In this document: positions 6,833 through 9,114 of the stretch, piece by piece
Layout of the letters: each line of letters starts with the position of its first letter
Position numbering within the stretch: the stretch's first letter is position 1
Assembly: GCA_964425255.1 (NCBI GenBank)
Contig: CAYRMV010000128.1
Coordinates: 1 to 9,114, forward strand
Direction of reading: 5' to 3'
DNA length: 9,114 bases
Origin: CAYRMV01 sp964425255
GTDB taxonomy: Bacteria > Bacteroidota > Bacteroidia > Flavobacteriales_D > Crocinitomicaceae
Notes under the pieces: model-generated
What the model was told of the DNA's origin: nothing
Seen by the model: only the letters and a program-made list of their open reading frames with translations
Databases searched by the model: none
Position numbers and translations under genes: made by a program

Positions 6833-7375
6833 CTATTTTTTATCTCCTCTTTCATAATCATATTCGTTACATTTTTTCTCTTGTTCAATAAGTTCAGCTT
6901 TGTCATACGGAATTATGCTGCCTTTTGGATAACACTTATTCATAAAGTCAACGAGCTTAAATATATGTTCTCTGTAGCAGTTTGCAATAAATCCATTCAT
7001 CTCTTTTCCATCAATGGTAGCGTAAATAAAAAATCTAGGCCATCCCATTTGAATCAAGCAACCATCAGCAGAATGATGCCCTAAAGAATCGATACTATTT
7101 AGGAGACTCCTTAATTCTATTATTTCTGATTTATCAAGAATGGAAAAAGAAATAGTATCAGAAATGTAATTATTGCCTTTTACGGATTCATTAAATGAAA
7201 TATTTAATATTCTTTCAATTACGTAAAAAGTGTCATTTTTTATTTCATACGTTTTATAGTTCACAAAGGCTATTCCCGAGTTTTGAGGAATAGATATAGA
7301 TACAGAAAGATCACTCTGACAGACAACTAAATTTGTAAACAAGAGGATGAATATGGTTTTTACTATAATTTTCAT
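6833..7375 (-). CDS. Secreted or lipid-anchored protein of unknown function, 180 aa
   Basis: The N-terminus is a signal peptide: MKIIVK, then a hydrophobic core at residues 7-18 and VVCQS. Two readings are possible: signal peptidase I cleavage before Gln20, as in many Bacteroidota proteins, or lipidation of Cys19 with a poor lipobox. The mature part starts with beta-rich sequence (22-85). It continues with a helical segment SEIIELRSLLNSIDSL (83-98), a Cys/His/Gly-rich turn (HHSADGC), and IYATIDGKEMNGFIANCY. Cysteines at 106, 133, 148 and 169 make four mature cysteines that could form disulfides in the periplasm. I do not recognise the family. The neighbours on the same strand are the 149-aa gene upstream, with a 165-base gap, and the ABC-like gene downstream. 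The start is an ATG. Confidence 0.78.
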   Translation of the reverse strand: MKIIVKTIFILLFTNLVVCQSDLSVSISIPQNSGIAFVNYKTYEIKNDTFYVIERILNISFNESVKGNNYISDTISFSILDKSEIIELRSLLNSIDSLGHHSADGCLIQMGWPRFFIYATIDGKEMNGFIANCYREHIFKLVDFMNKCYPKGSIIPYDKAELIEQEKKCNEYDYERGDKK

Positions 7376-7518
7376 TGATGTAAGTGTTTTTGAAGTTTAT
7401 TAAGTAGTTGATTTAGATTTTTTTGGTTGGATTTTGGTTCTGGTGAATATTTGAAAACCAAATGTTCTCTCTATTTCTTTCTGGAAACCACATCAACTGT
7501 CGATGAGTAATTAAAACG

Positions 7519-7546
7519 AAGTCCCAAAACAAAATGGCAGTTAGGA
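7519..7546 (-). repeat. Cassette-boundary-like element overlapping the 149-aa stop codon
   Basis: On the minus strand CTAACTGCCATTTTG (7544-7530) matches CTAACAGCCGTTTTG at the end of the 209-aa gene (8172-8158) at 13 of 15 positions. In both cases the TAA is the gene's own stop codon. The TCCTAAC heptamer nearly fits the integron R'' core (RYYYAAC), with only the first base differing. No complementary R'-type partner is found between here and 7375, so this is a single half-site. Confidence 0.4.
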
Positions 7547-7990
7547 TCCACTGTTCTTTCCATATTTAGAAATAAAGTCCAATCCATTTTCATAGTAAGC
7601 AGGATTAATGTACGAAATGACTCCAATTTCAGAATTCAAAATATTCTTGAGTTTTTCAAAGTATTTTTTCTCAGTTTCTTCAGTTCCGTCTATTGTCAGA
7701 CTCATAATCAGTTTGTCGTCATGAGTAATTATTGCACCAACCATAATTCTGTCAGGGTTGTCATGGTATTTATTCCAATAGAAATTCTGAGTAATTCCAG
7801 TATTTTCTATGAAATAATTTATCATTTCATCTTCTGTTTTAAAAATATATTCTTCATCATCTGATTTTGAAGCATAATCTAAACTCAATTCCTCATATTC
7901 AGGAATAAATGTATTCAAAACCAAGTCAATAGTTTTCTTTGATTTTTGTCCTGCATAAACTTGACAAATTATGTCATGGATTTTTTTCAT
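7541..7990 (-). CDS. Acidic cytosolic protein of unknown function, 149 aa
   Basis: No signal peptide or membrane segment. The sequence is acidic in its first half (EEYIFKTEDEMINYFIE, 46-62). It then has an alpha/beta pattern: strand MVGAIITHDDKLIMSLTI (83-100), helix ETEKKYFEKLKNILNSE (105-121), strand GVISYIN. The family is not one I can name. The small acidic layout recalls immunity or accessory proteins carried in gene cassettes, but that is only an impression. Its stop codon lies inside a repeat also found after the 209-aa gene, and its upstream region (8016-8047) holds the other half of a cassette-like boundary. Together these suggest it is mobile cargo. The start is an ATG, and no promoter is recognisable. 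Confidence 0.78.
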   Translation of the reverse strand: MKKIHDIICQVYAGQKSKKTIDLVLNTFIPEYEELSLDYASKSDDEEYIFKTEDEMINYFIENTGITQNFYWNKYHDNPDRIMVGAIITHDDKLIMSLTIDGTEETEKKYFEKLKNILNSEIGVISYINPAYYENGLDFISKYGKNSGS

Positions 7991-8015
7991 TGGTCATTTA
8001 TTACATTTGAATTTT

Positions 8016-8175
8016 AAACATTTGCAGATTTGCATTGGGCGGGATTTTTACCACTCCCGGTAGCTATCGGGATGATTTGAAAACTAATGTTTGATTAACC
8101 ACAAAACTGTCTTTGGAACACGACCGCGAAGCTGCACGACAGTAAACCCCGCTTTTGCAAAACGGCTGTTAGCGG
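8016..8175 (-). repeat. attC-like site between the 209-aa and 149-aa genes
   Basis: The outer arms are partly complementary. On the minus strand the left arm CCGCTAACAGCCGTTTTG continues to GCGGGGTTT (8175-8144) and the right arm runs from AAATCCCGCCC to TCTGCAAATGTTT (8047-8016). Complementary parts include GGGGTTT with AAATCCC and TTTTGCA with TGCAAA. The centre (about 8048-8143) holds an ACTGTC/GACAGT inverted repeat at 8106-8143 and a TCCCGG/TCGGGA palindrome. The left arm contains the stop codon of the 209-aa gene, as in integron cassettes. The R' arm is poor (GTTTAAA), and no integrase lies in the window, so an active attC is not shown. Confidence 0.45.
8055..8072. repeat. Near-perfect 18-base palindrome TCCCGGTAGCTATCGGGA
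   Basis: TCCCGGTAGCTATCGGGA equals its own reverse complement except at one base pair (G6 against T13), which forms a G.T wobble in RNA. It resembles short palindromes (CCCGATAGCTATCGGG type) that I recall being dispersed in Bacteroidota genomes. It lies within the boundary region between the two cassette-like genes. It may be a hairpin in RNA or single-stranded DNA. Copy number cannot be judged here. Confidence 0.5.
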
Positions 8176-8798
8176 TTCGGCTTTTTGTCATTTAGTTTAT
8201 TCAAATCGTTTTTTGTTATCCATAATTCGTGTCCTACGGTGTCTGTCAAACTTTTGTATCGTGTCAAATCGAAATGTTTACCATCTTTGTTAAATTTTGA
8301 AGGTTTAATAACTGCAAATTTATAAAACTCATTTTCATGTCTTCCTACACTCACATTGTCAAAAAAAATCGTGTCGTTTTGTAAGTGATAGATTCCTTTA
8401 CTTTCTGTCACACCAAAGCAAACATTTCTTTCACTAAATGTATAGTTGTCTTTTAATTTCAAAGTTGTCATACAATTTGCGGCACCTTCTCTTTCTGCTA
8501 TAAGAAGATTGTCGCCTTCAAGTTTGTCAAAGTTTATAAGTCCAAATGGTCGAACAAATGTCAGTACTAAAACAGTTGTCAAAAGTCCGATAAGTTTAAG
8601 TCGTGATTTGTCAAGCAAATTTTCTTTTACTACAAGATAGACTTGTCTAACCAATGCGATTGCAAGTCCCAAATATATGACAACCAAAGCCAAAAATGCA
8701 GGAATTGCAAAAAGTTCTAGTTTTCCTTCCCAATAGTATGTTGTGTTTACTGTCAGGAAGAAAACTATTGTCGTTATTAGAAGTCCTTTATTTTTCAA
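8169..8798 (-). CDS. Three-TM membrane protein with beta-rich periplasmic domain, 209 aa
   Basis: Hydrophobic helices at about 4-20, 29-51 and 66-84 are followed by a soluble C-terminal domain (about 95-205). It is rich in short strands: TTLKLKDNYTFSERNVCFG (111-129), GIYHLQNDTIFFDNV and ELWITKNDL. This resembles a small lipocalin-like or other beta-sheet domain, by pattern only. Cys109 and Cys127 could form a disulfide if the domain is periplasmic, as an inside N-terminus and three helices predict. The start is a TTG: the frame runs from a TAA seven codons upstream with no ATG. The stop codon lies inside the CTAAC core of the cassette-like element, and a related element lies 41 bases upstream of the start. 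Function unknown; it is probably cassette cargo. Confidence 0.75.
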   Translation of the reverse strand: MKNKGLLITTIVFFLTVNTTYYWEGKLELFAIPAFLALVVIYLGLAIALVRQVYLVVKENLLDKSRLKLIGLLTTVLVLTFVRPFGLINFDKLEGDNLLIAEREGAANCMTTLKLKDNYTFSERNVCFGVTESKGIYHLQNDTIFFDNVSVGRHENEFYKFAVIKPSKFNKDGKHFDLTRYKSLTDTVGHELWITKNDLNKLNDKKPNR

Positions 8799-8839
8799 AT
8801 TGTTGTCTGTTTGCTTTTACGTGTCGTTGGTCAAGCTGA

Positions 8840-8876
8840 CCACTAACGTTTTGCAGATTTGCGTTCGGGCGGGTTT
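8840..8876 (-). repeat. Cassette-boundary half-site upstream of the 209-aa gene
   Basis: On the plus strand AACGTTTTGCAGATTTGC (8845-8862) followed by GTTCGGGCGGGTTT repeats the right arm of the site at 8016-8047, with TTTGCAGATTTGC and GGGCGGG identical, about 830 bases apart in the same orientation. On the minus strand the outer end reads CGTTAGTGG, like an R' core (GTTRRRY at four of the first five positions). Its expected partner would lie further right, where an IS element now begins at about 8905. A 6-bp hairpin (TGGTCA/TGACCA, 8828-8842 on the plus strand) adjoins it. Confidence 0.45.
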
Positions 8877-8904
8877 CTGAATACAAAGTTTCAATTTATT
8901 ACTA

Positions 8905-9114
8905 ACCTGAGTTCGATTATTAACGATTTGATTGTCAATAAATTGTGTTGAAAAATGTAAAATAAGTGAAATACATTTAGTATCTTTAATGTGTTGAATA
9001 TTAATGATATAAACTAAATTTATGTATTTCACTCAAGATAAAATTACTGAAATTTTTTATTTAACAGATGAATTTTGTAAAGAATTTCAAAAGTCGATAG
9101 AGGGGTATTTGATT
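8905..9114 (+). mobile_element. Left part of an IS982-family insertion sequence (cut off)
   Basis: The transposase start at 9022 identifies the element. The left boundary is proposed at ACCTGAGTTCGATTAT (8905-8920) because IS982-type ends commonly begin with ACC and the transposase usually starts about 100 bases inside. This is an inference: the right end and target duplication lie beyond the window. The element lies to the right of the cassette-like half-site at 8840-8876 and may have inserted into that boundary. Confidence 0.5.
9022..9114 (+). CDS. IS982-family transposase, N-terminal 31 residues only
   Basis: Beginning with ATG, the frame is open to the last base of the window. It reads MYFTQDKITEIFYLTDEF followed by CKEFQKSIEGYLI. 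From memory this matches the N-terminus of IS982-type transposases of Bacteroidota, which begin with a short '...KITEIFYLvDEFCKEF' segment. The catalytic DDE part lies outside the window. It is the only gene here on the plus strand, as expected for an independent insertion. The full protein is expected to be about 290 residues. The short length limits certainty about the family but not about the reading frame. Confidence 0.75.
   Translation, partial: MYFTQDKITEIFYLTDEFCKEFQKSIEGYLI

Noticed and set aside
6758..7084. Plus-strand open frame of 108 codons opposite the secreted 180-aa gene
   Set aside because: Its hydrophobic look comes from antisense reading of AT-rich coding DNA; the minus-strand gene has a signal peptide and better sequence.
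7433..7462. TTTGGTT/AACCAAA inverted repeat before the 180-aa gene
   Set aside because: A 7-base stem with a 16-base loop and tandem TTTTGGTT repeats nearby makes it weak; no function can be supported.
8817..9032. Minus-strand open frame of 71 codons with GTG start upstream of the 209-aa gene
   Set aside because: It runs through the cassette repeat and the IS left end, antisense to the transposase start; composition is not protein-like.

Overview
The window is AT-rich and gene-dense. It looks like a chromosomal piece of a Bacteroidota bacterium, most likely of the order Flavobacteriales. The signs are signal peptides ending in ...FAQ or ...VCQ, a short lipobox ending in SC, few Shine-Dalgarno sites, one TAnnTTTG-type -7 element, a short Crp-family regulator of the Bacteroidota kind, and an IS982-type transposase start whose N-terminus looks Bacteroidota-like. 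Genus cannot be read from the sequence.

Twelve probable genes lie on the minus strand; the only plus-strand gene is the cut-off transposase at the right edge. From right to left, in the direction of transcription, there are three blocks. (1) 9114-7511 is an accessory region. It holds the left end of an IS982-family element, a 209-aa membrane protein and a 149-aa cytosolic protein. Both proteins are followed by a conserved element that contains their stop codon, and each has upstream of it a second, partly complementary element. The arrangement resembles integron gene cassettes separated by attC-like recombination sites. (2) 7375-4432 holds a secreted 180-aa protein, a degenerate ABC-ATPase-like protein that has lost every catalytic motif, an NTF2/SnoaL-like small protein, a Crp/Fnr-type regulator and an NAD(P)H oxidoreductase of the flavodoxin_2 fold. 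The last two form a likely regulator-enzyme pair. (3) 4221-19 holds a membrane-anchored alpha/beta hydrolase coupled to a Cys-rich 212-aa protein, then four small membrane, lipoprotein or secreted proteins of unknown function: a two-TM protein with a possible PH-like tail, a BamE-like lipoprotein, a three-TM protein with TPRs, and a secreted protein.

Only a few genes can be assigned a biochemical role (hydrolase, oxidoreductase, regulator, transposase). The two strongest leads are the catalytically dead ABC-like protein at 6128-6727 and the cassette-like boundary repeats at 7511-8876, the outermost of which is interrupted or flanked by the IS. No stretch longer than 300 bases lacks a gene. 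The longest gaps are 4222-4431, where I see only AT-rich DNA, and 8799-9021, which holds the cassette repeat and the IS left end. No rRNA, tRNA, CRISPR array or origin was seen.
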